Assembly (NCBI GenBank): GCA_019694805.1
Contig: JAIBBG010000019.1
Location: forward strand, 1-49,531
DNA from: Flavobacteriales bacterium
GTDB taxonomy: Bacteria > Bacteroidota > Bacteroidia > Flavobacteriales_D > Sanyastnellaceae
DNA length: 49,531 nt
Direction: 5' to 3'
Part shown: positions 8,134-17,724 of the stretch, piece by piece
How the letters are laid out: every line of letters starts with the position of its first letter
How positions within the stretch are numbered: position 1 is the first letter of the stretch
Translations under genes and position numbers: made by a program
The notes under the pieces: model-generated
What the model was told of the DNA's origin: nothing
What the model saw: only the letters and a program-made list of their open reading frames with translations
Databases searched by the model: none

Positions 8134-8562
8134 TCACCCCCCCATCAACTCAAAATCCCTGAAATCAAATCCGGGTGAGACCTGACAACCGACGAGCACA
8201 AAATCCGCATCTGATGCCGGCCTGGCTCCAAACCATCGACCTGCTGGAACGACGTGCTGAAGTACTTCTCCGGCTTCGAGATTTTTACCCAATCGGGTGA
8301 TGATTTCATTTCCCTCTTCATTCAATTCTATGATGTGCAAACATCCTCCATCATGGTGATACCAAATCTCATCACTTTTGATGCGATGCATAGAGGAGGT
8401 TTCACCTTGCTCAAGCAGAAATAATATGCTCGTAGCCATAGATCGTTTTCCATCCCAGCCCTCGGGAATAAATTCCCGCTCACTGCGAAAGGTTTCTACG
8501 TAATGTCCTCCTTCCGGATGTTGGATGAGTTGTAATTTTTCTTTATAATAAGATGCGTTCAT
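8134..8562 (-). CDS. Cupin-fold protein, DUF985 / Cupin_5 family
   Basis: A 142-aa protein with the DUF985 pattern: a HPEGGHYVETFRS start (residues 16-28), SSMHRIKSDEIWYHHDGG in the cupin core (~56-73), LHIIELNEEG, then QHVVPAGRWFGARP and a GCQVSPGFDF C-terminus. It is full length for the family. These single-domain cupins may bind sugars or small ligands; no firm biochemical role is known to me. The start overlaps the stop of the upstream GH38-like gene by 4 nt (ATGA), so the two are probably translationally coupled. A link to sugar metabolism is inference from that coupling. A good terminator follows. Confidence 0.85.
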   Translation of the reverse strand: MNASYYKEKLQLIQHPEGGHYVETFRSEREFIPEGWDGKRSMATSILFLLEQGETSSMHRIKSDEIWYHHDGGCLHIIELNEEGNEIITRLGKNLEAGEVLQHVVPAGRWFGARPASDADFVLVGCQVSPGFDFRDFELMGG

Positions 8563-11294
8563 GGATGCTGATGATGGATGCTTAATTCCACGTCAAATTC
8601 CAAATGTCCCGATTGCCAAGCTTTGAAATTGGTATGCCAATAGTTGTTCAATACGTAAAGAAATAACACGGAGGTTTCTTCATTCTGCGTCTTCCAAACC
8701 TTTGCACCAGTAGTGCGGCTTTCATCGATGATCGCACCAACTTCAATAAGATTGACCTGCGGCGTAAGAATGAGCGCACAGAAATGTGCATCTTGCAACG
8801 CGACACGATCCTCGGCACAAATAAAATCTTTGTTGGAGCCCGGCAGTTGATCGCGATTATACGTCATGCACTTATCCGCTGAACCATAACTCAATTCGGG
8901 TTTATCCATGGCAAAAGGCATGGCGATATGCAAGGATTCTTTTCCTCTTTCTTCCTTTTTATCAAAACTAAAATGGGCTTTGAGCTTACCGGTATCCTTC
9001 AACAAAGTATAAGTAACACTTACCTTCGAAAAATTGTACAGATCATAGGTGACAGTGATTTGTTTTTCCTTCTCGTTTTCTATTTTCTTTCCGACGACTA
9101 TCTGCGACGACCTGTGTAGTACGGATGGATCCGTGCCCGTAGAATAAATCATTTCGAAAAAGGAAAATTCCTTTTGTACGTCAACGGCATTTTTACCTCC
9201 AGCCATAATCTTCTTCAAGCCTCCATTCACCGGATCAATTTCAAAGTCGGTGATAAACGAATCCTTTGTTTTGTTTTGTTGTTCCGGCATCACAAAGTGA
9301 AAATTCAATGCCCGCGATAATTCGCTGTAAGCACTTCGCGCCGAATCCAAAAACGACTTTTTGATTTCCCATTGTGCCGTCGTAAAGGCAATTTCAGGAT
9401 CCGAAATGCTGCACCATGAGCCCCAGGTATGTTCATGAAACAAGACAATATTGCGGTGCAGGTTATAGAATTCTTGCGCATACTTCTTGAAGAGATTTTT
9501 TTTCTTTGCGTATTGCTCCATGGCTATAGTACGCAAGGCCAGTTCCCTGTTTTCAAGCTCTTCCGCTGCGGTCGACCACGCACCATCTTCCCAATACGGT
9601 GTGATTTCTCCTGTTACTACTGGAAGCTCATGTCCATGTTCTGCTTCCATTCGGGCAAAGAGTTTGTCGATGGAGGAAATTTCAAGACGCGGGGTCAGGT
9701 ATGTTTCATTCCAAGTTTCTACAAAAGCGCAAAGGTTCGTATCCACGGGACCATTATCCGCGTTTTTGGTGTAGCGCAACTGGACGATTTTATATGGATA
9801 ATTCTTTTGACTCAATTCACCGCAATAGCGGGATATACGACTCTCCCAACTTGCCTCTTTGGCTTGCTCGGTGATGTTGTGGAAATAGGAATAACCCTTT
9901 CCTGCTGTCCACACAAGCAGTTTCTTTTCGCTGGTTGAATCTGGCTTCCAGTAGTAAATCTGATCTCCCTGTTCACGGATGACACCGCCAACGCGATCGC
10001 CATGGTCGGGTTGTGTTTCGATGTAATTCGGCCCAATGCTCAGGTACGGAATTCCTTCATCGACATAAGCCTTCAGCGCCGACCAGGTAATTCCGGGAAT
10101 GTCTGTGATCATCACATTGCGGATATCGAAATCAAATTTAACTTCGAGATGTCGCGCATATTCCAACGTCCAGCGCTGCTCCTCCGGTTGACACAATCCC
10201 GTGAGGATATTCGCGTAGTTCGCCGAGAGCACGATGGTTCCATCATTCACGGATGATTCAAAGGCTTTGATCTCGACATCAGAAGCAGATCTTAAAAAAT
10301 TTTCGACAGCCCACAGCGATTCAATGTGCCAGACAGGCTTCATACCCTTTTGGTCGCAAACCGATGTCCATCGCAACGCCGAACGAATATTTTCTGTCTG
10401 AATTTTTTCTACTTCAGTTTGTAAATGAGAATACCCGATGTCGTTGTGCGAATGGTGAATGATGTGAAACTCATAATTCGCCACCGGAGTTATCACTACT
10501 GGTTGCCTGATTGTATCCTTCGAGTCCAGTATATAAATCAGCGTGTCGGGACCGTGAAATCGATCATCCCATGCGGACACAGAAATCTTATTGTAGCCTT
10601 GACTTAGTGTAGCTACTGTCTTCCTGTCATTGGTCACTATTTCCAAAAAATGTCGGCCTGATAGCGGATAATCCATGTAAACATTCAACTGCCTCCGTCG
10701 ATCTTGCTTTAGTACCAGATTGGTTATTTCGCTTTCATACTTGAGGTTTCTGCTGTACATAAAAACCATCATCCAATCGCGGCTCTGTGCATCACGGCCT
10801 GTCAAACTGAAATCGGCTTTTTTACGCACCCGTGAAGCAGGAAGTGTTATGTGGAGAAATCCGAACAGATCGCCATTCACATCGAACTCGATGGGTGAAA
10901 CTTCATAAGAGATACCCTCATTGTTGCCGCCACCGTATCCATCGAGGTCGGTCTTTTTCGGAGTCGTGGTGATGGTAAAAAGAGGGACACCATTCAGGCT
11001 CAAATCGAATTCCCGAACACCGGAACTCGTGCCGGTGGAATGACCGATCAGGAATTCATACGTGACTGTTGCTTCTGTTCCGCTGTATATCTGCGAACTC
11101 CACGAGATGGGCATGGCACCGTTGGCCCGCGTGAGCAGCGCCTTAGTAGCAAACTGCCGCATCGGAGAAAAATAGTTGATGTCCTCACCGACGATTTTTG
11201 ACATAAATACCGAAATAGTATCGCCGGCAAACAAGAAATTGGGCAGGAAGCTAATGGCCATCGATAGACATAAGCGCAAGATATTCATTCGCAT
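8559..11294 (-). CDS. Secreted glycoside hydrolase, GH38-like (alpha-mannosidase fold)
   Basis: I chose the ATG at 11294 (911 aa; 11288 is equally possible) because a signal peptide follows: MNILRLCLSMAISFLPNFLFAGDT. A frame extending to 11420 has no signal-like start. After an N-terminal beta-sandwich region of ~270 residues comes a GH38-type catalytic domain: HHSHNDIGYSH (~280-290), like the family's H-x-D zinc-binding motif, then MITDIPGITW (~395-404) near the expected nucleophile position. The C-terminal ~300 residues are beta-rich, as in GH38 enzymes. Probable role: extracytoplasmic hydrolysis of alpha-mannose-type or related glycans; the exact substrate cannot be read. A TACATTTG -7 match (11298-11305) lies 3 nt before the ATG, so a leaderless transcript or a later start is possible. 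Confidence 0.8.
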   Translation of the reverse strand: MRMNILRLCLSMAISFLPNFLFAGDTISVFMSKIVGEDINYFSPMRQFATKALLTRANGAMPISWSSQIYSGTEATVTYEFLIGHSTGTSSGVREFDLSLNGVPLFTITTTPKKTDLDGYGGGNNEGISYEVSPIEFDVNGDLFGFLHITLPASRVRKKADFSLTGRDAQSRDWMMVFMYSRNLKYESEITNLVLKQDRRRQLNVYMDYPLSGRHFLEIVTNDRKTVATLSQGYNKISVSAWDDRFHGPDTLIYILDSKDTIRQPVVITPVANYEFHIIHHSHNDIGYSHLQTEVEKIQTENIRSALRWTSVCDQKGMKPVWHIESLWAVENFLRSASDVEIKAFESSVNDGTIVLSANYANILTGLCQPEEQRWTLEYARHLEVKFDFDIRNVMITDIPGITWSALKAYVDEGIPYLSIGPNYIETQPDHGDRVGGVIREQGDQIYYWKPDSTSEKKLLVWTAGKGYSYFHNITEQAKEASWESRISRYCGELSQKNYPYKIVQLRYTKNADNGPVDTNLCAFVETWNETYLTPRLEISSIDKLFARMEAEHGHELPVVTGEITPYWEDGAWSTAAEELENRELALRTIAMEQYAKKKNLFKKYAQEFYNLHRNIVLFHEHTWGSWCSISDPEIAFTTAQWEIKKSFLDSARSAYSELSRALNFHFVMPEQQNKTKDSFITDFEIDPVNGGLKKIMAGGKNAVDVQKEFSFFEMIYSTGTDPSVLHRSSQIVVGKKIENEKEKQITVTYDLYNFSKVSVTYTLLKDTGKLKAHFSFDKKEERGKESLHIAMPFAMDKPELSYGSADKCMTYNRDQLPGSNKDFICAEDRVALQDAHFCALILTPQVNLIEVGAIIDESRTTGAKVWKTQNEETSVLFLYVLNNYWHTNFKAWQSGHLEFDVELSIHHQHP

Positions 11295-11297
11295 GTC

Positions 11298-11305
11298 CAA
11301 ATGTA
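11298..11305 (-). promoter_or_regulatory. Candidate -7 element abutting the GH38-like start codon
   Basis: TACATTTG on the minus strand matches TAnnTTTG fully, but only 3 nt separate it from the ATG at 11294 and the -33 box is weak. If real, transcription would start at or inside the start codon. Confidence 0.3.
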
Positions 11306-11669
11306 GTCTTCGGAGTGCACCTACTCTGCTTGTGAATATGTGAGGATGTAAAAATGCCTTGTGTGTGTTGACAATTAGAAATTTGATTTCAATGCCCTGA
11401 ACCACCAATGATAAAGTCAAAATCTATGTCAACATTGAAAGGGTGCCATTACGCACACCCTATTTTGAAACTCATGTAGCAGGCCTTCCTTCATTTTGAT
11501 TTTCAGCGCATGTGTGATACTCATTGGAAACATTCATGCGGTGTATTGCCTGATACAAATGGGAAGCGTGTTAAGGAGATACGAAGGCAGAATCATATTC
11601 AAATATGAATGTATAATCCCACTCCCACTAAATCCCAATACGAAGCATCAACCATGAAGCCTACTCAAA
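11306..11669. other. Intergenic region between FG-GAP and GH38-like genes
   Basis: It contains a hairpin, AGGGTG/CACCCT (11440-11445 with 11456-11461), with no T tract on the minus side. It may be a weak terminator for the FG-GAP gene. I see nothing else. Confidence 0.4.
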
Positions 11670-14600
11670 CTAATGGACAATCATGAAACTTTTGCTTATG
11701 GTTTGATCCGAAGATTGCAATACATAACTACCATTGGGCAATGCTCCCACATCAAACGTTTTTGTTTTATCACTGAACATAGCAAGTTTCATGACCACCT
11801 TGCCCTGCATATCCAAAATGGAGAATGAGGAAAAATGTGAATTGCCTGTACGGATGGTCAATTGTGTGGTCACCGGGTTAGGTGAAAATTGAAATTGAAT
11901 GTTCATCTCCTCTGCTACATCCGTGTACAACACTTGTATTTCTTCACTTATCGCACTGCAACCCATTTCATCGGTAATCATAACGCTGTAATTTCCTGTA
12001 GTACTTATGTGATATGTGGCATTTGTGGCGCCATCAATAAGATCACCATCCAAATACCACTGATAGTCGATTGCAGGAGTTGCAGTAAGGATATTGATTT
12101 CCTGTGTGAATTCTGATACAGGTTGATCGACGAAGATCGGCCAACTCAACTCGGCTTCACACAGTTCATTTGATGCATGCATAATCAAATTACCGCTGGC
12201 GTTCGGTTCATACGTGAGATTTCCGACAGAGACTTCTTCTCCCCCATAATTCCATACCAACTCATCCATCCAAATTGCTCCATTAGATCCAACGAGGTCA
12301 TCGCCAGTGCAAAGCGTATCAGTATTGATCACACCTTGCAAAAGATCAGCACAATCATATATCGTGTTCATGGTTGTATTGGTATGAACAGGAGGATTAA
12401 AATCAAAATAAATACTTGCTGTATTTTCGATCACTTCCCAGGCCACTAGGTTCTCTTTAGTTCGAATACGGAATCGCGCAAAACCATGGCTATTCAACTC
12501 ATCACTGGCCGCAGCAGGTAGATTAATGCCATTGAAAGTAAAGGTGAGGTATCCGGTTTCATCGATCATGATTTCATACGGATGCGATACCGCTATCGGT
12601 TGAAGACTCGTCCAATCAAGCTGTGACGAAAGCTGATCTTCGATACGCACGTTTGTAGCAGGTGCATTACCCAAATTTTGGAATTGAATCTCAAATTCAA
12701 GATCATCTCCCGCCAAAACATATCCCGAATCTGTATGCCCCTGAAGTTCATCCAATGAATTTGGATCATAGGCACATGTCACTTCCTCATCGTAAACGAC
12801 CATATTGGTGAATACAACATCTCCATTTGCATCGGTGATCGTTGCATTCAATTCATGGTACATCATTTCACCGATATGTGTATAGTCAGGAGCTATTAAA
12901 CTTAGTTCAACTGTAAAGCTTTCGCCGTAATAAAGATCATTGAAATACCATTTTAGAATATGGTTCGTCGTACCTAAAATTTCGGGGTTGATACTTGCTT
13001 CTACAAAAGTACATAACGAATCAAAAGTGTATTCAATATAACCTGAAGCAATTGTATTTCCTGTATTGGTAATCGTGAGGACATGATTGCCAATAGCGTC
13101 GCATGGACCACTCACAACTGTAATCGCCGATTCAACTATAGGTTGAGCGCCGTTTGGTTGCATTCCGAAATAAATATCAGCAACAGGATTTGAAGCATCG
13201 ATGATGACAGTTTGTGACCAAGGCGTGGAAGGGTTCCATATCAACGCATTTTCACTGATGGCAGCTTCTATCGATCCTTCCTGACAGTAAAGCGTAAACA
13301 TGCCATTGGAATTGGTATAATGATATCCATAAGGTGATGAAAAAGCAATTTCACGTTCATGAATTCCAACTTCACCTGGGTCTTGAACACCATTTCCATC
13401 GGTATCATAGAATACATGACATCGAACCTGGTAAGGTGAATCCAGTGCGTTGATCATTTTGTAAAATACCTGATCCCCTGTGCCAGCAGGATTCGCGATT
13501 CCAACAATGAGATCTGGCAAGAAATCGTTGTTCAGGTTGACTACTTCTATTGAACGAATTTCAACGTCAATGAATCCAAAAGTTGTGGTATAAGCTTCGG
13601 TAAAACTTGCATCACCCGAGTTTAGTAGAATATGCGCGGATTCTGAATAATACCAAATGATATCTTCATCGCCATCTTGATCAAAATCTGTGTGGAACAA
13701 GTCTCCAAAAAAGATCAGTGATGGTGCATTATTAAGAGCCACTGGGTGATTCACGAAACCAATACCATCAAAGGTCAAAATGCCCATTGCTACAGTTCCA
13801 TTGCTACTATTATTGGTGACGTAAGCAATATCATCGATCCCATCTTGATTAAAATCGCCGGCATCGCCATCGTTAAGACGAACGTGCAATGAGTTGGATG
13901 GCAATGGATCCAAAATGGAGTAATTACCAGTTCCATCGCCCAATAGCACTCGGATTTCATTTAATGCTGCTACGCAATAATCCACGTGTCCATCACCATT
14001 GTAATCACCCTCACGGAATGACTTAGCTGCTGAACTCTGCCCGATTGTTCCCGAATTATTCCACGTGCCAAGCGTGAAAGGTCCACTGTATCCTGCTTCC
14101 GAAAAGGAATACCATGTAACAGTTACAGGCGCTAGATTGCTTACCAGAACCAGATCCTTCTTACCATCTTGGTCAATGTCTGCCAAATAAGGATTAATCA
14201 GTGTTATATCTTGGTCAATCGGGTTTTGTGCGAGATCAAATTCACCATTACCTATGGAATAGTTTATTGTGATGTATGTATATTGATTTTCTTGTATAAA
14301 TGAAACCATGTCGTCAAATCCATCATTATTATAATCATCCATTCCTAGAAAATTATGGGCTTGATAATTAGCCAGGAATTGAACCGCAGAATTCTGATTG
14401 TTACCTAGATTCTCATATACGCCAATGCCATCCATCAAAGAAGATATGATGTCCTCATCACCATCATGATCGTAGTCGAATGAAGTAAGTTCTGCAGTAT
14501 CCCTATTCACTCCAGGCGAATAAATAGACCATGCCACCATCCGCTGATCGCCCTTTTGAATTTCCACATAAATATCCTGCATTGGCCGAACAAAATCAAG

Positions 14601-15635
14601 CCAACCGTCTTCATTCATATCCTGAATGATAAATGCCCCACGTGTGTAATAATGAATTCCCTGACTCAGGATACCACTGTCTTGGAATTCATTGTTACCG
14701 ATATTTTCAAAAAAATACACGTCGTTTTCAACGGTTCGATAAAGAACATCCATATCACCATCATTGTCGAAATCCGCAGTATTATCAGTAAAAAGATGAT
14801 CCCACCAACTTAGGTATTCCGATTCTGCAATAACAAAATCCGGAAGGAAGCCACCAGATTGATCATTGAATCGGAAAACAAACTCATAACCTTGTGGACT
14901 GAACAAATCCGCATAGCCATCACCATTGAGGTCTTTGATAAAATAAACCCAGTAGCTGTCTGTAACGATCAAATTACCGCTGCTAAAATGACCTGTTCCA
15001 TCATTTAGGTATACATATATGTTTCCACCTTGATAGCCAAACAAGTCTGAGTCTCCGTCATTGTCGAAATCTTCAAGTACGGCCTGATAGATTTCGTTGT
15101 CGTCTAAAACACTTAGATTCTCGCTTAGGAACTCGCCCGTTCCGTCATTGAGGATAACAACGACATTGTAAGGAGACGGCCAAATCTGATTCGACGGCAA
15201 AAGCACATCCGGCAAATTGTCAGCGTTGACATCTTTGAAAATGGCGTATTGAGATTTATAGTGATTTGAAGTAAAATAGTGTTCACCTTGAAAAACACCG
15301 TTTTGATTTTCCAGCCAACCGGAGCCCGTTGCCACATCCATATCGCCATCGCCATCGAAGTCAAGCACCTTCGCTTCGACGAAATCCATTTGCTCCAGAC
15401 CACTGTCATAGCCCACTTCGCTGTAGCTTCCATCAGGCTCAGTGTACATTACCCACAACTTGTTGTAAGCAAAATCGACAATATCCACATGGCCATCCGC
15501 ATCAACATCTCCATAGCCGGCATCTAGATTGTAGCTTGCACTAAATGTATTTGTAAGCGGAACCGCAGGATAAAACTGAGCATTCAATTCAGAAATCGCC
15601 GATATTGTCAAAACAAAGAGGAAAAAAGTTCTCAT
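11670..15635 (-). CDS. Giant secreted FG-GAP/VCBS protein with T9SS type A sorting domain
   Basis: I chose the ATG at 15635 (1321 aa) because it begins a clean signal peptide, MRTFFLFVLTISAISELNAQ; an upstream ATG at 15692 adds 19 unlikely residues. Residues ~20-725 are tandem FG-GAP/VCBS-like repeats, each with a calcium-loop motif such as DVDADGHVD, DFDGDGDMD or DFDNDGDSD, predicted to form beta-propellers. A SdrD B-like module (DTDGNGVQDPGE, ~740) follows. Next is a DUF11/DUF7619-type repeat domain (CAYDPNSLDE ~953 to FDFNPPVHTNT ~1080), then an Ig/PKD-like segment (~1150-1245). The T9SS type A sorting domain runs from FSPNPVTTQL (~1250) to the end. It is probably a calcium-bound surface or secreted adhesin-like protein; the ligand is unknown. 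Confidence 0.9.
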   Translation of the reverse strand: MRTFFLFVLTISAISELNAQFYPAVPLTNTFSASYNLDAGYGDVDADGHVDIVDFAYNKLWVMYTEPDGSYSEVGYDSGLEQMDFVEAKVLDFDGDGDMDVATGSGWLENQNGVFQGEHYFTSNHYKSQYAIFKDVNADNLPDVLLPSNQIWPSPYNVVVILNDGTGEFLSENLSVLDDNEIYQAVLEDFDNDGDSDLFGYQGGNIYVYLNDGTGHFSSGNLIVTDSYWVYFIKDLNGDGYADLFSPQGYEFVFRFNDQSGGFLPDFVIAESEYLSWWDHLFTDNTADFDNDGDMDVLYRTVENDVYFFENIGNNEFQDSGILSQGIHYYTRGAFIIQDMNEDGWLDFVRPMQDIYVEIQKGDQRMVAWSIYSPGVNRDTAELTSFDYDHDGDEDIISSLMDGIGVYENLGNNQNSAVQFLANYQAHNFLGMDDYNNDGFDDMVSFIQENQYTYITINYSIGNGEFDLAQNPIDQDITLINPYLADIDQDGKKDLVLVSNLAPVTVTWYSFSEAGYSGPFTLGTWNNSGTIGQSSAAKSFREGDYNGDGHVDYCVAALNEIRVLLGDGTGNYSILDPLPSNSLHVRLNDGDAGDFNQDGIDDIAYVTNNSSNGTVAMGILTFDGIGFVNHPVALNNAPSLIFFGDLFHTDFDQDGDEDIIWYYSESAHILLNSGDASFTEAYTTTFGFIDVEIRSIEVVNLNNDFLPDLIVGIANPAGTGDQVFYKMINALDSPYQVRCHVFYDTDGNGVQDPGEVGIHEREIAFSSPYGYHYTNSNGMFTLYCQEGSIEAAISENALIWNPSTPWSQTVIIDASNPVADIYFGMQPNGAQPIVESAITVVSGPCDAIGNHVLTITNTGNTIASGYIEYTFDSLCTFVEASINPEILGTTNHILKWYFNDLYYGESFTVELSLIAPDYTHIGEMMYHELNATITDANGDVVFTNMVVYDEEVTCAYDPNSLDELQGHTDSGYVLAGDDLEFEIQFQNLGNAPATNVRIEDQLSSQLDWTSLQPIAVSHPYEIMIDETGYLTFTFNGINLPAAASDELNSHGFARFRIRTKENLVAWEVIENTASIYFDFNPPVHTNTTMNTIYDCADLLQGVINTDTLCTGDDLVGSNGAIWMDELVWNYGGEEVSVGNLTYEPNASGNLIMHASNELCEAELSWPIFVDQPVSEFTQEINILTATPAIDYQWYLDGDLIDGATNATYHISTTGNYSVMITDEMGCSAISEEIQVLYTDVAEEMNIQFQFSPNPVTTQLTIRTGNSHFSSFSILDMQGKVVMKLAMFSDKTKTFDVGALPNGSYVLQSSDQTISKSFMIVH

Positions 15636-15978
15636 GGGTAAGGTTTTAAAGTTTACTGCGTTCATCTCACTATGATAGAGATGCCAGAGCATTCAAAATT
15701 CCACAAGCCTTGAAAACAAATCAATTTCTCGCGAATAGCATCATTCGACGACAGAGATTTCCAAGTTGTGATTTTGCACAAAATAGACAAGCCCAATAAT
15801 TCCATGATATGAACTAACTTGATTTCCTTTTGAAGCCAACGTCAAATAGCAGGTTTGAACTCCTAAATCAGGGCTTCTGTTCGAATTCCAAAAGCTACTG
15901 ATCCTCATCAAAGCCAACGCCTTTCATTCGGATTGCAAGTTGATGTGTCAGAATGTGAATCTATCAGGTGCTAGGGTG
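15636..15978. other. Intergenic region left of the S23-type remnant
   Basis: No gene, repeat or strong hairpin is recognised. The FG-GAP promoter should lie near 15640-15700, but I find no full TAnnTTTG match there. Confidence 0.4.
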
Positions 15979-16065
15979 ATCAATTGTCTAGAGCCGCTAA
16001 GCGTGCGATTCAACATTGCAGATGGCTCCGCGAAATTCGCCAAATCAAATCGAAAAAAACAACTT
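15979..16065 (+). pseudogene. Decayed fragment of a four-helix-bundle (S23-type) gene
   Basis: Translated on the plus strand, the segment reads INCLEPLSVRF, then NIADGSAKFAKSNRKNNFI. It aligns with NQILRASLTVPLNIAEGSAKF and KADRKNYFI of the intact gene at 1560-1823. Both the N-terminal and C-terminal thirds of the family are missing and no start codon precedes it. It is therefore a remnant, probably of a paralogue. Confidence 0.6.
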
Positions 16066-16122
16066 CATCAGCACACCCAGCAATTTTTCCAACGAACTCC
16101 CGAAAACACTTGAAAACCCAAT

Positions 16123-16176
16123 TTCCGTCAGTCCACTGACGGAATTAACGTTAATTCCGTCAGTGGACTGACGGAA
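16123..16176. repeat. 54-bp perfect palindrome made of two dyads
   Basis: The two 27-bp arms are perfect reverse complements, centred between 16149 and 16150 (AACGTT core). Each arm also holds its own 10-bp dyad, TTCCGTCAGT/ACTGACGGAA, with centre CC in the left copy and GG in the right. It ends 39 bp before the preferred ATPase start (16216). It could be a cruciform-forming element, tandem operators or the terminal part of a small mobile repeat. Confidence 0.8.
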
Positions 16177-16215
16177 TTCATGTTTTTTTGGTTATTTTTG
16201 TTCAAATTGAACGAA

Positions 16216-17355
16216 ATGGATTCCATTCAAAGGTCATTGAAAAAGGAAATTGAAAAAAGAATAGGCAGTAACAAGGTCGTCTTGTTGTTTGGTAGCAGGC
16301 GTGTCGGAAAAACGAAATTGTTACAATCCATTGCTTCGACCCAAAAACAAACACCTTTGATCTTGAATGGTGAAGATTTGGATGTACAACAACTTCTTGC
16401 AAAAAGAACATCTGCCAATTATCAGCGGTTGATTGGAAAACATAGTCTCATCATGATTGATGAAGCACAGAATGTTCCTGATATAGGCAAACATCTCAAA
16501 TTTATGATTGACACATTTCCAAAAGTGACCATCATTGCAACGGGTTCATCCTCTTTCGACTTGATGAACAAATCTGGTGAACCGCTTACAGGTAGAAATT
16601 TCCAATATATCCTTTATCCCATTTCACAAGAAGAATTGATGATGAGTTATGGTACCTTGGGAACAAAACAACAATTTGATGATCGTCTCATTTTCGGATC
16701 CTATCCCGAAGTGATAACAATGACTGATAGAGAAGAACGAGAACTCTATCTCAAATCCCTTGTTCAGAATTACCTGCTCAAAGACATATTCATTTACGAG
16801 AACATTCAAAATTCTTCCAAAATTTTCGACCTGCTAAAACTTCTGGCGTTTCAAGTTGGATCAGAGGTTTCGCTTGAGGAGTTAGGTCGAAATTTGAGTA
16901 TGAGTAAAAACACTGTTGAAAGATATCTTGACCTTTTAACCAAAGTTTTTATCATCTACAAAGTGGGAGGATTCAGTACCAATCTGCGCAAGGAAGTTGT
17001 CAAATCACAAAAGTGGTATTTCACGGATAACGGCATTCGGAATGCGATCATCAGCGACTTCAGGCCATTGCAATCAAGAAATGACATTGGTCAACTATGG
17101 GAAAATTTCTGTTTTTATGAGCGCATGAAGTACATGCATTACAAGCGAAAAAAAACCGAATACTATTTCTGGCGGACCTACGACAAACAAGAAATAGACA
17201 TGATCGAAAAGGACAATACCCACCTGCGCGCCTTCGAGTTCAAATGGTCAGAAAAAAGCAAGACCAAAATTCCAAAGTTTTTTGCGGATCATTATCCAAA
17301 TGCCATTTTTGAAGTTGTTCATCCAGAGAATTATTTGGATTATATGACAGCGTAG
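16216..17355 (+). CDS. AAA-type ATPase with C-terminal DUF4143 domain
   Basis: I chose the ATG at 16216 (379 aa); an upstream ATG at 16180 adds MFFWLFLFKLNE, read from just beyond the palindrome. Walker A is GSRRVGKT (26-33) and Walker B is LIMIDEAQ (D82, E83). A sensor-like IIATGSSSFDL segment follows. The C-terminal half is DUF4143, with a winged-helix-like segment (SLEELGRNLSMSKNTVERYLDLL) and a PD-(D/E)xK-like core: E326-I-D328 and E341-F-K343. Members are common as isolated genes in bacteria and archaea. They are often suspected of DNA-related or mobile-element roles, but function is not established. The gene stands alone between a decayed gene fragment and a T9SS gene. Confidence 0.85.
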   Translation: MDSIQRSLKKEIEKRIGSNKVVLLFGSRRVGKTKLLQSIASTQKQTPLILNGEDLDVQQLLAKRTSANYQRLIGKHSLIMIDEAQNVPDIGKHLKFMIDTFPKVTIIATGSSSFDLMNKSGEPLTGRNFQYILYPISQEELMMSYGTLGTKQQFDDRLIFGSYPEVITMTDREERELYLKSLVQNYLLKDIFIYENIQNSSKIFDLLKLLAFQVGSEVSLEELGRNLSMSKNTVERYLDLLTKVFIIYKVGGFSTNLRKEVVKSQKWYFTDNGIRNAIISDFRPLQSRNDIGQLWENFCFYERMKYMHYKRKKTEYYFWRTYDKQEIDMIEKDNTHLRAFEFKWSEKSKTKIPKFFADHYPNAIFEVVHPENYLDYMTA

Positions 17356-17724
17356 GTGAAAGCTCTCGAAAACGAAGTAAAGAAAATTGCTGATTCTTCG
17401 AAGGAAACCAACAAAGAAATTTGACATTACAATCGACGAGAAATAGAATCATACTTGAGTAATTGAAGAGGAATACACTTGATTGCTGATTTCATGACGA
17501 GCTCATGCATTATTCCTCACCAAAACGTAGTAGCCTTTACCACCACTCCATTCGTTCATTTCGTCCATTCACCTGAGAATGCAGGCCATGGCTACCCTTA
17601 CCGCTGCGTCCACTACTACTTATGTAGTATGGAATTCTTGTTGTTTACGATGGTCTTTTGTGCACTAGATGCAAGCGTGAGCTTGCGTGGATTCAAAAGT
17701 CAAACCATTTAAAACAACAACCTG
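17356..17724. other. Intergenic region with two perfect small hairpins
   Basis: The frame of the ATPase stays open for 22 more codons after its TAG, then ends at TGA. Two perfect hairpins occur: TACTAC/GTAGTA with loop TTAT (17614-17629) and GCAAGC/GCTTGC with the GNRA loop GTGA (17671-17686). Neither has a T tract. No gene is recognised. Confidence 0.4.
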
